Part shown: in pieces, positions 1-6,627 of the stretch
How the letters are laid out: each line of letters starts with the position of its first letter
How positions within the stretch are numbered: position 1 is the first letter of the stretch
Source of the DNA: Desulfobacteraceae bacterium
Lineage (GTDB): Bacteria; Desulfobacterota; Desulfobacteria; Desulfobacterales; Desulfobacteraceae
DNA length: 11,575 nucleotides
Direction: 5' to 3'
Assembly: GCA_003354055.1 (NCBI GenBank)
Contig: PIVQ01000169.1
Location: forward strand, 1-11,575
Translations under genes and position numbers: made by a program
Notes under the pieces: model-generated
Database searches by the model: none
Told to the model about the DNA's origin: nothing
What the model saw: only the letters and a program-made list of their open reading frames with translations

Positions 1-245
1 TCATTAATTAGTTCATCTAAATCATCTAATATAATATCAGTTTCTTCTTCAATATCTTCTTCTTCATAATCTAATAAAATATCTTCATCATCATCAATAT
101 CTTCTTCTTCAATATCATCATCAATATCTTCCTCGTCAATTTCTAATATTTCTTCTTCTTCAATTTCTTCTCCAAAAATTGTATCTTCACCGAAGATAGT
201 ATCTTCTTTGCTTAATAAAGGTTTTCTTAGAGATTTTAGAGACAT
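1..245 (-). CDS. Acidic low-complexity protein, N-terminal part (cut by window edge)
   Basis: Read leftward from the ATG at 245-243, the frame stays open to base 1, giving about 81 residues with no stop. The protein begins MSLKSLRKPLLSK, a short basic head. A perfect tandem duplication of EDTIFG follows (residues 14-19 and 20-25). From residue 26 on it is almost only Glu, Asp, Ile and Leu, with runs such as EEIEEEE and DIDDD. No domain can be recognised and no function is proposed. The start is supported by an exact AAAATTGA on the same strand at 286-279, 34 bases upstream. It lies directly downstream of the 79-aa gene on the same strand, whose product also begins with MSL. Such acidic segments are often disordered heads of larger proteins, so the informative part is probably outside the window. 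Confidence 0.7.
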   Translation of the reverse strand, partial: MSLKSLRKPLLSKEDTIFGEDTIFGEEIEEEEILEIDEEDIDDDIEEEDIDDDEDILLDYEEEDIEEETDIILDDLDELIN

Positions 246-278
246 TATTATTATATGTATTTTAATATTTATTTCAAT

Positions 279-286
279 TCAATTTT
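279..286 (-). promoter_or_regulatory. Early promoter octamer AAAATTGA for the leftward acidic gene
   Basis: The plus strand reads TCAATTTT, which is an exact AAAATTGA on the minus strand, ending 33 bases before the ATG at 245. The match is to the early promoter motif known from Mimivirus and CroV. Spacing is like that of the other copies in this window. Confidence 0.65.
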
Positions 287-291
287 ATTTT

Positions 292-531
292 TTATTTAAA
301 GTTCAATTTAATTATTAATATTAAAATAATAAAAGCAAACATAAAAGTTAAAACAAAAATAGTTGTTCCAATTAAGAAGAAAGGGTATAATTGTTTAGTA
401 ATATAGTCACTAATATAAAACATAGTAGGATGTATAATTTCTTCATTTATTTTATCTCTATTTTCAGGTGATTTAAACTCAATTATGATTTTATTAATTA
501 AGTCTTTTGTTAATTTATTTATCAATGACAT
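292..531 (-). CDS. Small single-pass membrane protein, 79 aa
   Basis: The product has a charged amphipathic N-terminal half (residues 1-49, with segments such as LTKDLINKIIIEFK). A strongly hydrophobic helix follows at about residues 50-75 (FFLIGTTIFV... to ILIIK), and it ends with LNFK. This is the arrangement of a tail-anchored protein. Tiny membrane proteins of this kind are common in giant virus genomes, often virion-associated, but I do not recognise a specific family. It is the first gene left of the divergent region. It has no exact early octamer, but AAATTTGA on the minus strand (566-559), one base off the consensus, lies 28 bases upstream of the ATG. It ends 46 bases before the next leftward gene. 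Length, position and a sensible membrane topology argue that it is a real gene; its role is unknown. Confidence 0.72.
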   Translation of the reverse strand: MSLINKLTKDLINKIIIEFKSPENRDKINEEIIHPTMFYISDYITKQLYPFFLIGTTIFVLTFMFAFIILILIIKLNFK

Positions 532-646
532 TCTATATTTTATAATTTTATTTTTTTTTCAAATTTTTATTGAAATTTTTGTTAAAAAAAAATTAAAATT
601 GATCGCACAAGTTTTCTTTTAAATAACTACTATTAACAACCTAATT
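532..646. promoter_or_regulatory. Divergent promoter region
   Basis: This 115-base spacer separates the leftward 79-aa gene from the rightward synthase. It is nearly pure A/T with long T and A tracts (551-559 and 584-592). It holds an exact AAAATTGA for the rightward gene and a one-mismatch copy for the leftward gene. The only GC-richer patch is GATCGCACAAG at 601-611, just after the octamer, near where transcription would start. Confidence 0.6.
595..602 (+). promoter_or_regulatory. Early promoter octamer AAAATTGA for the HAS-like gene
   Basis: An exact AAAATTGA ends 44 bases before the ATG at 647. It matches the early motif of Mimivirus and CroV and suggests early expression of the synthase. 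Confidence 0.7.
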
Positions 647-2689
647 ATGAAATCATTTTTTAACAAAGTTTTTAAACCAACAACCGAAGAAACTCAACAA
701 CAAGTTATGGATTTAACTCAAGATATAGAATTAGCATATAATGATAAAGTTGAAACAGGTGTCATTTCAGACACTGAAATTGAAGAAATAAAAAAAGAAC
801 TTACAATAAAAGAATTAAAAGAAGAAATTACTAAAGAAATAGTACAAGAATTATGTATGGAAAAAATAGAAAATGTAGAAGAATTTGCTGAAGATGTAAT
901 TGAAAAAGTAAAAGTTTCATATACTAAAAATGCTTGTTGGATTGTATTCCTTTTATGTATTATTTTTACTCCAATTGTTTATACATATATGAATCATCTA
1001 AATGTTGGACAATTAGTATCTGGTTATTCATTATCTGCTTATAGTATTTTAAGTTTTTTATATTTCTTTTTTAAAGTAATTTTTTCATTATTAAATTACA
1101 GAAATTCTAAAAAGTTCAATAAAGAGATTGAGGGACCATTACCATCAATTGGTGTTCAAATTACAGGATGGAGAGAAGATCCAAATTTATTTGAAAGAAC
1201 TTTAATATCTATTAAAAATCAAACATATCAAAATATTACAAGAATAACAGTATGTTCAGATGGCAATGAGAAAGATGATTTATATATGGGTGAAATTTTC
1301 CAAAAGGTATTTCCTACTGGTCAACTTATTCATACTAATAAATTCCATAAAGACATGACTAAGAAACAACAAAAGAAATTTTATCATAAAGTAAATGAAA
1401 ATAAATATACTTGTATTCTACAACCTCATGGTGGAAAAAGACATGCTATGCATACTCAATTAAAAACATTAAGTAATAAAATTTTAGGATGTGATTTGAT
1501 AATGTTAGTAGATAGTGATTGTATTTTTGCACAAGATGCTATTGAAATTCTTGCTAAAACACATACTAATACCGACGCAACAGCAGTCACAGGTGATGTT
1601 CGTATTTATAATCCAGATAATTTATTATCATATTTAATTTCACTTAAATTTTGGTTTGCATTCAATATGGAAAGAAATGCACAATCTTATTTTGGAACAG
1701 TTAGTTGTGTTCCTGGTCCTTTTGGTTTATATAGTTCAAGTATGATTAGACAAATTGTTGATATATGGATCGGACAAACATTATTTGGAAAAGAATGTAC
1801 ATTTGGTGACGATAGACATTTAACAAATCTTGTATTAATGAGAAAAGGTAAAATTTATTATAATGATAAAGCAAAATGTTATACGGATACACCAACAACA
1901 ATTCAAAGATTTATTTCTCAACAAAATAGATGGTGTAAAAGTTTTATTAGAGAATATTTTTACAATGTAAATTCATTTTCATTTAAAACATTTTGGTTAG
2001 CTTTTGAATTAACATTTACATTTTTTGTAGCATTATATGTTATCTTCTTAATTATTACAATCTTTTTACAATTTGATATTACATATATTTTAGCATTATT
2101 TGCTTCTATATTTTCTTTCTCATATATTAGAACATTATATGCGATTATAATATCAAGAGATCTTAGTTTTATTGTATTTCCATTATATAGTTGGGTATAT
2201 TTCTTTTTCTTATTTCCATTAAAAATATGGGCTGGTTTAACTATTAATGTAACAAATTGGGGAACTGGTAATCGTTTAATAAAATCTTTTAAAATTGTAG
2301 ATTCAATACCAACTGTTACTTGGAACTCATTTATGTTTTGTTGTACTATTTATGCTACTTATTTAAAGTTTGGAAATTATTCACAATGGGATTTAATATT
2401 ATTAGCATGGATTATTGTAAATACAACAACTTTAGTTATTATATATAATTGTATTAAAGGAAAATATCAACGACAAATGAAACAATTATTAGATGATATT
2501 GTAGCACCAATTGAAACTGAAGAACAAGTAGAAATTGAAATTGATAGAGGACAATCATTAGAGCAATTACAAAATGAGATTGATAGTATGCCAGTACATG
2601 AGAGACAAGAAACATTAGATAGATTACAAGAAAGAATTGATTATATGATAGAAGAAATAACAAATGAAATTGAAGTTGTAATTAGATAA
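647..2689 (+). CDS. Hyaluronan-synthase-like processive GT2 glycosyltransferase (680 aa)
   Basis: A multi-pass membrane GT2 enzyme expected to polymerise a beta-linked glycan from UDP-sugars and export it. The match to class I hyaluronan synthases (metazoan HAS, chlorovirus A98R) runs motif by motif: SDGN (204-207), GGKRHAM (262-268), DSD (289-291), GDVRIYNP (316-323), AFNMERNAQSYF (338-349), CVPGPFGLY (354-362), CTFGDDRHLTN (384-394), QQNRW followed by KSFIREYFYN (425-440), and WGTGNR (538-543), matching WGTSGR in HAS. The catalytic residues of these motifs are all present. Membrane helices are seen at about 94-114 and 124-150 before the catalytic domain, and at about 446-475, 478-500, 505-530, 555-572 and 580-602 after it. 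It is longer than vertebrate HAS because of a charged helical head (1-93) and an acidic helical tail (603-680). The tail ends EVVIR, close to the EIVIR end of the next synthase. The start follows an early octamer. A HAS-like family is clear; that the product is hyaluronan is inference. Confidence 0.9.
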   Translation: MKSFFNKVFKPTTEETQQQVMDLTQDIELAYNDKVETGVISDTEIEEIKKELTIKELKEEITKEIVQELCMEKIENVEEFAEDVIEKVKVSYTKNACWIVFLLCIIFTPIVYTYMNHLNVGQLVSGYSLSAYSILSFLYFFFKVIFSLLNYRNSKKFNKEIEGPLPSIGVQITGWREDPNLFERTLISIKNQTYQNITRITVCSDGNEKDDLYMGEIFQKVFPTGQLIHTNKFHKDMTKKQQKKFYHKVNENKYTCILQPHGGKRHAMHTQLKTLSNKILGCDLIMLVDSDCIFAQDAIEILAKTHTNTDATAVTGDVRIYNPDNLLSYLISLKFWFAFNMERNAQSYFGTVSCVPGPFGLYSSSMIRQIVDIWIGQTLFGKECTFGDDRHLTNLVLMRKGKIYYNDKAKCYTDTPTTIQRFISQQNRWCKSFIREYFYNVNSFSFKTFWLAFELTFTFFVALYVIFLIITIFLQFDITYILALFASIFSFSYIRTLYAIIISRDLSFIVFPLYSWVYFFFLFPLKIWAGLTINVTNWGTGNRLIKSFKIVDSIPTVTWNSFMFCCTIYATYLKFGNYSQWDLILLAWIIVNTTTLVIIYNCIKGKYQRQMKQLLDDIVAPIETEEQVEIEIDRGQSLEQLQNEIDSMPVHERQETLDRLQERIDYMIEEITNEIEVVIR

Positions 2690-2710
2690 TTCAAAAAATA
2701 AAATAAATAA

Positions 2711-2719
2711 TTAGCATTT
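2711..2719 (+). promoter_or_regulatory. TTAGCATTT element, candidate non-early promoter
   Basis: AATTAGCATTT followed by an A run lies 46 bases upstream of the 40-aa ORF, which has no AAAATTGA. The same string, again followed by an A run, is found 40 bases upstream of the deacetylase gene at 4609, which also lacks the octamer. Two copies only, so the promoter role is a guess. Confidence 0.3.
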
Positions 2720-2727
2720 TAAAAAAA

Positions 2728-2759
2728 CATTATTATACTTTATATAAAATATAATAATG
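2728..2759 (+). terminator. 16-base inverted repeat after the HAS-like gene
   Basis: CATTATTATACTTTAT is followed directly by ATAAAATATAATAATG. The arms pair at 15 of 16 positions (the exception is 2738 with 2749), leaving a small TATA loop. It starts 38 bases after the synthase stop codon. Mimivirus transcripts are known to end at such palindromes, so this is the likely 3' end signal. The last three bases of the right arm are the ATG of the next small ORF. Confidence 0.55.
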
Positions 2760-2879
2760 AATAAATTTGTTTATATAGTTGTAGGTTCTATTTTTGTAAT
2801 ATTTATAATAATATCATGTATTTATAGTAATATGCCAATAGATGAAGAAGCAGAGGAAGAAAATAATGATAGTGTATAA
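2757..2879 (+). CDS. 40-aa single-pass membrane microprotein
   Basis: ATG at 2757 and TAA at 2877-2879 enclose 40 codons. The product is a hydrophobic helix (residues about 4-23, FVYIVVGSIF then VIFIIISCIY), then SNMPID and an acidic tail (EEAEEENNDSV). One membrane span followed by a negatively charged end is the build of a small virion or accessory membrane protein. It sits alone between two membrane synthases, 67 bases after the first and 42 bases before the second, and could be a subunit or modulator of one of them (inference only). It lacks the early octamer and has TTAGCATTT upstream instead. Its ATG lies inside the right arm of the hairpin at 2728-2759. A 7-bp A/T stem with a triloop follows at 2878-2894. 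No homolog is recognised. The hydrophobic-then-acidic pattern makes a chance ORF less likely, but short length limits confidence. Confidence 0.5.
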   Translation: MNKFVYIVVGSIFVIFIIISCIYSNMPIDEEAEEENNDSV

Positions 2880-2888
2880 TTTTAAAAT

Positions 2889-2896
2889 AAAATTGA
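2889..2896 (+). promoter_or_regulatory. Early promoter octamer AAAATTGA for the division-2-type chitin synthase
   Basis: An exact AAAATTGA ends 25 bases before the ATG at 2922, the shortest spacing in the window. It supports this start rather than a later in-frame Met. Confidence 0.65.
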
Positions 2897-2921
2897 ATAA
2901 AAAATATAATGTTATAATAGA

Positions 2922-4490
2922 ATGAATATTCATTGGAAAAAAAATATTATATTTACATTATATCTTTTATTTAATGCAATCCTAATCTTTGTATTATTTT
3001 TATTTGACTATGGATTCGCATTTGTATCTTTTTTCATGATTGGTAGTCATGTTAGAGATATACTTAGTATTATATATCAAATAATTAATATGAAAAGCAT
3101 TATTGCTTATATTCCAGAAATTCACGAAGAAAAGAATACAATTTGTTGTTTAGTTCCTGTTTATGCAGAAGATAGTAAGTTAGTTAAAAATAATATTGAT
3201 AGTTTATCAAATCAAAACTTATATAAAAATACAAAAGTAATGATTTTTGTAATATGTGATGGTCTCAACATTAGAAAACCAAATAATAAATCTTTATTTA
3301 ACTGTTTAGATGATATGATAGAATATGAAGATGATACTAAGTATGAAATAATTTATGAGACTTGGAAAACACAAAAAGAAACTAAACTTTTTTATAAAGT
3401 TGGTAAATATAATAATGTTGATATTATATTAGCCCATAAAGAAACAAATCTTGGTAAAAAAGATTCTTTAATTGTAGGAGAAATTTTCATTGAAAGCATA
3501 CATTGTTGCGAACAATTAAATATTGAAAAAATAGATTTTGTTTATCATACTGATAGTGATACTGTTGCAGATGAGAATTGTTTAAATGAATTACTTAAAA
3601 CACTAGTCGCAGATAAAAATTTAGATGGTGTATCTGGTTTAGTTCGTGCTTATTATAATCAAGATGTTTATAATATAGGAGAATATATATTTTTCGTTAT
3701 GCAAGATTTTCAATATTTCTTTTCACTTATAATAAGACGAATAACAGAAAGTCATATTAATACAACTACGTGTCTTCCAGGATGTGTAAATATGATAAGA
3801 ATAAATGAAAAATCAAGTATAGCAATTGATAAATATGCTAATTTACCAAAAGAAGATACAAACTTTTTACAAACAGTAACAAGAATGCAGGGAACAGATA
3901 GAAGATATACAACATTATTATTAAAACAAGGAGCAAATTTAAAAATGAATTGGAGAGCATTTGTTTATACTGAACCACCATTAAACGCAAGATCATTTAT
4001 TAACCAACGAAGAAGATGGAGTTCAAATGCTTTTTTCAATTCTTGTGTATTGTTATATTCACAAAATATACCATTTTATATAAAAGTATCAAATATTATT
4101 GATATTGGTAGATTATTTTCAACTATTTTTAGATTAGTTTCATACTTTTCTTTTTGGATTTTCTTAGATAAGTTTTCTACTTTCAATTTAATATTATTTG
4201 GACTATTTTTAATTTTTCCATATGTTTATATATTTATATGGATATATGCGATAATTCCAGAATGGAGAAGAATGTTTATTGGATTTATTATTAATAAAAT
4301 ATATATGCCTTTCTTATCATGTTTTACAATTAGTAAAATGTATTTAACATCAACTAATTTTGCGTGGGGAAATGAAATTAAAAAAATCAAAGACAAAATA
4401 GAGGATAGTATTGAAGATATAAAAGAAGAATGTGTAGAATTAGATATAATATCAGAAAGTGATGAAAAACTTGAAATTGTTATAAGGTAA
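2922..4490 (+). CDS. Chitin-synthase-like GT2 glycosyltransferase, division-2 type (522 aa)
   Basis: A membrane processive GT2 enzyme predicted to make a beta-1,4-GlcNAc polymer from UDP-GlcNAc. Motifs in order: LVPVYAED (77-84), CDG (112-114), LGKKDSL (177-183), TDSDT with the DxD (210-214), CLPGCVNMIRI (284-294, the CLPGC signature of chitin synthases), GTDRRYTTLLL (324-334), NQRRRW (361-366) and AWGN (481-484). GTDRRYTTLL keeps the catalytic Asp but has Thr where GED is usual. CLPGC together with the (E/T)DR-YTTLLL block fits fungal class IV/V enzymes (Chitin_synth_2) better than class I/II. Two N-terminal helices (about 8-28 and 31-55) precede the catalytic domain, and about three follow (395-418, 420-447, 452-475). 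It is much shorter than fungal class V enzymes, with no myosin or cytochrome-b5-like regions. The acidic tail ends EIVIR. Polymer identity (chitin or another GlcNAc glycan) is inferred from family. Confidence 0.88.
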   Translation: MNIHWKKNIIFTLYLLFNAILIFVLFLFDYGFAFVSFFMIGSHVRDILSIIYQIINMKSIIAYIPEIHEEKNTICCLVPVYAEDSKLVKNNIDSLSNQNLYKNTKVMIFVICDGLNIRKPNNKSLFNCLDDMIEYEDDTKYEIIYETWKTQKETKLFYKVGKYNNVDIILAHKETNLGKKDSLIVGEIFIESIHCCEQLNIEKIDFVYHTDSDTVADENCLNELLKTLVADKNLDGVSGLVRAYYNQDVYNIGEYIFFVMQDFQYFFSLIIRRITESHINTTTCLPGCVNMIRINEKSSIAIDKYANLPKEDTNFLQTVTRMQGTDRRYTTLLLKQGANLKMNWRAFVYTEPPLNARSFINQRRRWSSNAFFNSCVLLYSQNIPFYIKVSNIIDIGRLFSTIFRLVSYFSFWIFLDKFSTFNLILFGLFLIFPYVYIFIWIYAIIPEWRRMFIGFIINKIYMPFLSCFTISKMYLTSTNFAWGNEIKKIKDKIEDSIEDIKEECVELDIISESDEKLEIVIR

Positions 4491-4507
4491 TTATTCAATT
4501 CTTCAAA

Positions 4508-4539
4508 TTATTATTAAACTAAACAACTTTCAATAATAA
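4508..4539 (+). terminator. Weak inverted repeat after the division-2-type chitin synthase
   Basis: TTATTATT (4508-4515) can pair with AATAATAA (4532-4539) across a 16-base loop, 17 bases after the stop codon. It is the weakest of the hairpins here and could be chance in such AT-rich DNA. Confidence 0.25.
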
Positions 4540-4568
4540 ATGATGAGAATGTGTAATTTTCTATTTAA

Positions 4569-4577
4569 TTAGCATTT
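4569..4577 (+). promoter_or_regulatory. TTAGCATTT element upstream of the secreted deacetylase
   Basis: AATTAGCATTT plus an A run, 40 bases before the ATG at 4609. No AAAATTGA occurs anywhere in the 118-base spacer. The shared element suggests that this gene and the 40-aa ORF are expressed at a different time from the synthases. Confidence 0.3.
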
Positions 4578-4608
4578 AAAAAAATATTTTAATATATTAT
4601 AAACAAAT

Positions 4609-6546
4609 ATGTTAAAATTATTATTTTTAACTTTTATTACAAGTATCAAAGGAGAACCTTTATATATGGATTATCAAGTTCAAGAAGATTATGTTCCTAT
4701 TATTGGATATCATATAGTAGATACAGAAACAACAACAACGGAAATAACAATAAATAATTTTAGAGATCAAGTAGAATATTTAACAAATACTATGAATTGT
4801 AATTGGATTACGATGGAAAGTTTATCATTATATATTGATAATAAAGAAAAAGTTCCAACCAATGCCTGTATTATGAATTTTGATGATGGACAGATGACTC
4901 AATATCATAATGCTTTATGTACGTTAAATACTCATAAAATTCCAGCAACATTTTATATTATTACAGAAAGTATTCAAGATAGTCAATATTATATGTCTTG
5001 GGAAGAAGTTGGAAAATTAAGTATTATTGGTCATGATATTGAATCACATACATTAACACATCCACATTTAAATTTATTAAATTATATTGAACAGGAAAAT
5101 GAGATTTTAAATTCAAAGATAGATTTAGAAAGTAGAGGATATACAGTAAAAACATTATCATATCCTTATGGTGATTATAATGATGATACATTAGATATAT
5201 TAAGAAACTCTGATTATATATTAGGAAGAGATACAAGTCAAGATTATTATTGGAAGGATAAAAGAGTCCCAATAATTAGTTTTAATGATGATTATTTATT
5301 ACATTTTTATTATATTAAACCTGAATTATTAACTCCTGTAGAATTAGGAAATATTATAGAATATACTGGTTGGTGGCAATTTGAAGATAATTATAAAGTT
5401 ATATATGATGAAGATAATGATATTAAAATATCTACTTCAAATATAATTCCAACAGATACAAGTTATGCTGTTCTCATTCTTACAGATAAATACAATGAAA
5501 TATCAACACAATTTATAACAAAATATGATGGAAGTTTTACATTAGATATGTTATTATATAATTCAACTGAAACAATTAGTTTTAGTGTAAAAGTTGATGA
5601 TGTATTTTATGATGTATATTCTCATGATTATACAAGTCAATATAGTTTGAAATATACTATTGGTATATATGATTACTATAATTTTTATATTAATATTCCT
5701 TCATTATTACCAGGAGTTCACACTTTGAATATTGTTCTTAATGATTGGGAAAAAATATATTTAGATAAGTTCCGTTTATTTTCAAATGTAGACCAAACAT
5801 TTCATGAAATGCCTTATTATAAAGATTGTAATTCAACAATAGATGATTATTGTAACTGTGATGAAGGAGTAATTCCAACACCTACACCAACACTAATAAC
5901 TCAAGCAGATCCTAATTGTGATTTAGGTATATTAACTGGAAGTACTTGTTGTCATATAGATTGTGAAGAATGTGCAGGTGATGGATGTGGAAGTCGTCCG
6001 GGTGGAAGTAGTAATTGTTGTGGAGGTTCTATATCAAATGCTGGTAATTCTTGTAATAATCAAGGAGCACCTTGTATTGTAACTTCATCTCCAACACCAC
6101 CACCAATTCTAGTAGACCCAACACCACCACCAGTAGACCAAACGCAAGATCCTAATTGTGATTTAGGTATATTAACAGGGAACACTTGTTGTCATATAGA
6201 TTGTGGAGAATGTGGTGGTTCTGGTTGTAGTAGTAGACCAGGTGGAAGTAGTAATTGTTGTGCTGGTAATATATTAAATGATGGTAATTCTTGTAATGAT
6301 CAAGGAGCACCTTGTATTGTAACTTCATTTCCTACACCACAACCAATTCTAGTAGACCTAACAGCAGATCCTACTTGTGAGTTTGGTATTTTAAAAAGTA
6401 TATATTGTTGTCATATAGATTGTGGAGAATGTGGTGGTTCCGGTTGTAGTAGTAGACCAGGTGGAAGTAGTAATTGTTGTGCTGGTAATATATTAAATGA
6501 TGGTAATTCTTGTAATGATCAAGGAGCACCTTGTATTATTGGTTAA
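4609..6546 (+). CDS. Secreted CE4 polysaccharide deacetylase with three 10-Cys repeats (645 aa)
   Basis: A NodB-type (CE4) metal-dependent deacetylase expected to remove N-acetyl groups from chitin or another GlcNAc polymer outside the cell. A short hydrophobic head (1-14) looks like a signal peptide. The opening VPIIGYH (29-35) and the layout resemble bacterial IcaB/PgaB-type enzymes. Catalytic motifs are NFDDG (90-94), the His pair in ESHTLTHPH (H147 and H151), and SYPYGDYN (184-191) in place of the RxPY motif. Residues about 255-395, from GWWQFEDNY to GVHTLNIVL and YLDKFRLF, look like a carbohydrate-binding jelly roll of CBM6/CBM35 style (inference). After Pro/Thr-rich linkers come three repeats (434-490, 514-570, 587-643), each with ten cysteines and the core GCxSRPGGSSNCC. 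They recall cysteine-rich repeats of secreted algal and other protist proteins and may bind a surface glycan. It is a clear paralog of the gene at 9995. No early octamer is present. Confidence 0.9.
   Translation: MLKLLFLTFITSIKGEPLYMDYQVQEDYVPIIGYHIVDTETTTTEITINNFRDQVEYLTNTMNCNWITMESLSLYIDNKEKVPTNACIMNFDDGQMTQYHNALCTLNTHKIPATFYIITESIQDSQYYMSWEEVGKLSIIGHDIESHTLTHPHLNLLNYIEQENEILNSKIDLESRGYTVKTLSYPYGDYNDDTLDILRNSDYILGRDTSQDYYWKDKRVPIISFNDDYLLHFYYIKPELLTPVELGNIIEYTGWWQFEDNYKVIYDEDNDIKISTSNIIPTDTSYAVLILTDKYNEISTQFITKYDGSFTLDMLLYNSTETISFSVKVDDVFYDVYSHDYTSQYSLKYTIGIYDYYNFYINIPSLLPGVHTLNIVLNDWEKIYLDKFRLFSNVDQTFHEMPYYKDCNSTIDDYCNCDEGVIPTPTPTLITQADPNCDLGILTGSTCCHIDCEECAGDGCGSRPGGSSNCCGGSISNAGNSCNNQGAPCIVTSSPTPPPILVDPTPPPVDQTQDPNCDLGILTGNTCCHIDCGECGGSGCSSRPGGSSNCCAGNILNDGNSCNDQGAPCIVTSFPTPQPILVDLTADPTCEFGILKSIYCCHIDCGECGGSGCSSRPGGSSNCCAGNILNDGNSCNDQGAPCIIG
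5908..6537 (+). repeat. Three tandem 10-cysteine repeat units with linkers
   Basis: Units lie at 5908-6078, 6148-6318 and 6367-6537, joined by linkers coding for Pro/Thr-rich peptide. Units 2 and 3 are the same over 132 bases (6187-6318 and 6406-6537) except for T/C at 6222/6441. Unit 2 opens with 29 bases identical to unit 1 (from 5908 and 6148), where unit 3 differs. The middle unit is thus a mosaic of its neighbours, which points to recent unequal exchange or gene conversion. Confidence 0.9.
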
Positions 6547-6580
6547 TTTAAATATACTACTTAAAAAATATTTAAAATTA
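6544..6580 (+). terminator. Hairpin overlapping the stop of the secreted deacetylase
   Basis: TTTAAATAT (6547-6555) pairs with ATATTTAAA (6568-6576), a 9-bp stem with a 12-base loop. Beyond one bulged A, TAA (6544-6546, the stop codon) pairs with TTA (6578-6580). The placement right at the gene end fits the mimivirus hairpin rule. Confidence 0.45.
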
Positions 6581-6581
6581 T

Positions 6582-6589
6582 AAAATTGA
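6582..6589 (+). promoter_or_regulatory. Early promoter octamer AAAATTGA for the dehydrogenase
   Basis: Exact AAAATTGA ending 38 bases before the ATG at 6628. Two further candidate elements follow it: TTAACATTT (6591-6599), one base off the TTAGCATTT element, and TCTA in AT-rich flanks (6611-6614), the core described for CroV late promoters. The gene could therefore be expressed both early and late. Confidence 0.6.
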
Positions 6590-6627
6590 TTTAACATTTA
6601 AATAATATAATCTAAATATATAAAACA

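Noticed and set aside
4226..4498. 90-codon minus-strand ORF
   Set aside because: It lies opposite the conserved end of the division-2-type chitin synthase; its Ser/Ile-rich composition is what antisense of an acidic, AT-rich gene gives.
6611..6614. TCTA in AT-rich flanks as a CroV-like late promoter
   Set aside because: The match is four bases long and the gene already has the early octamer; mentioned with that promoter but not listed as its own feature.
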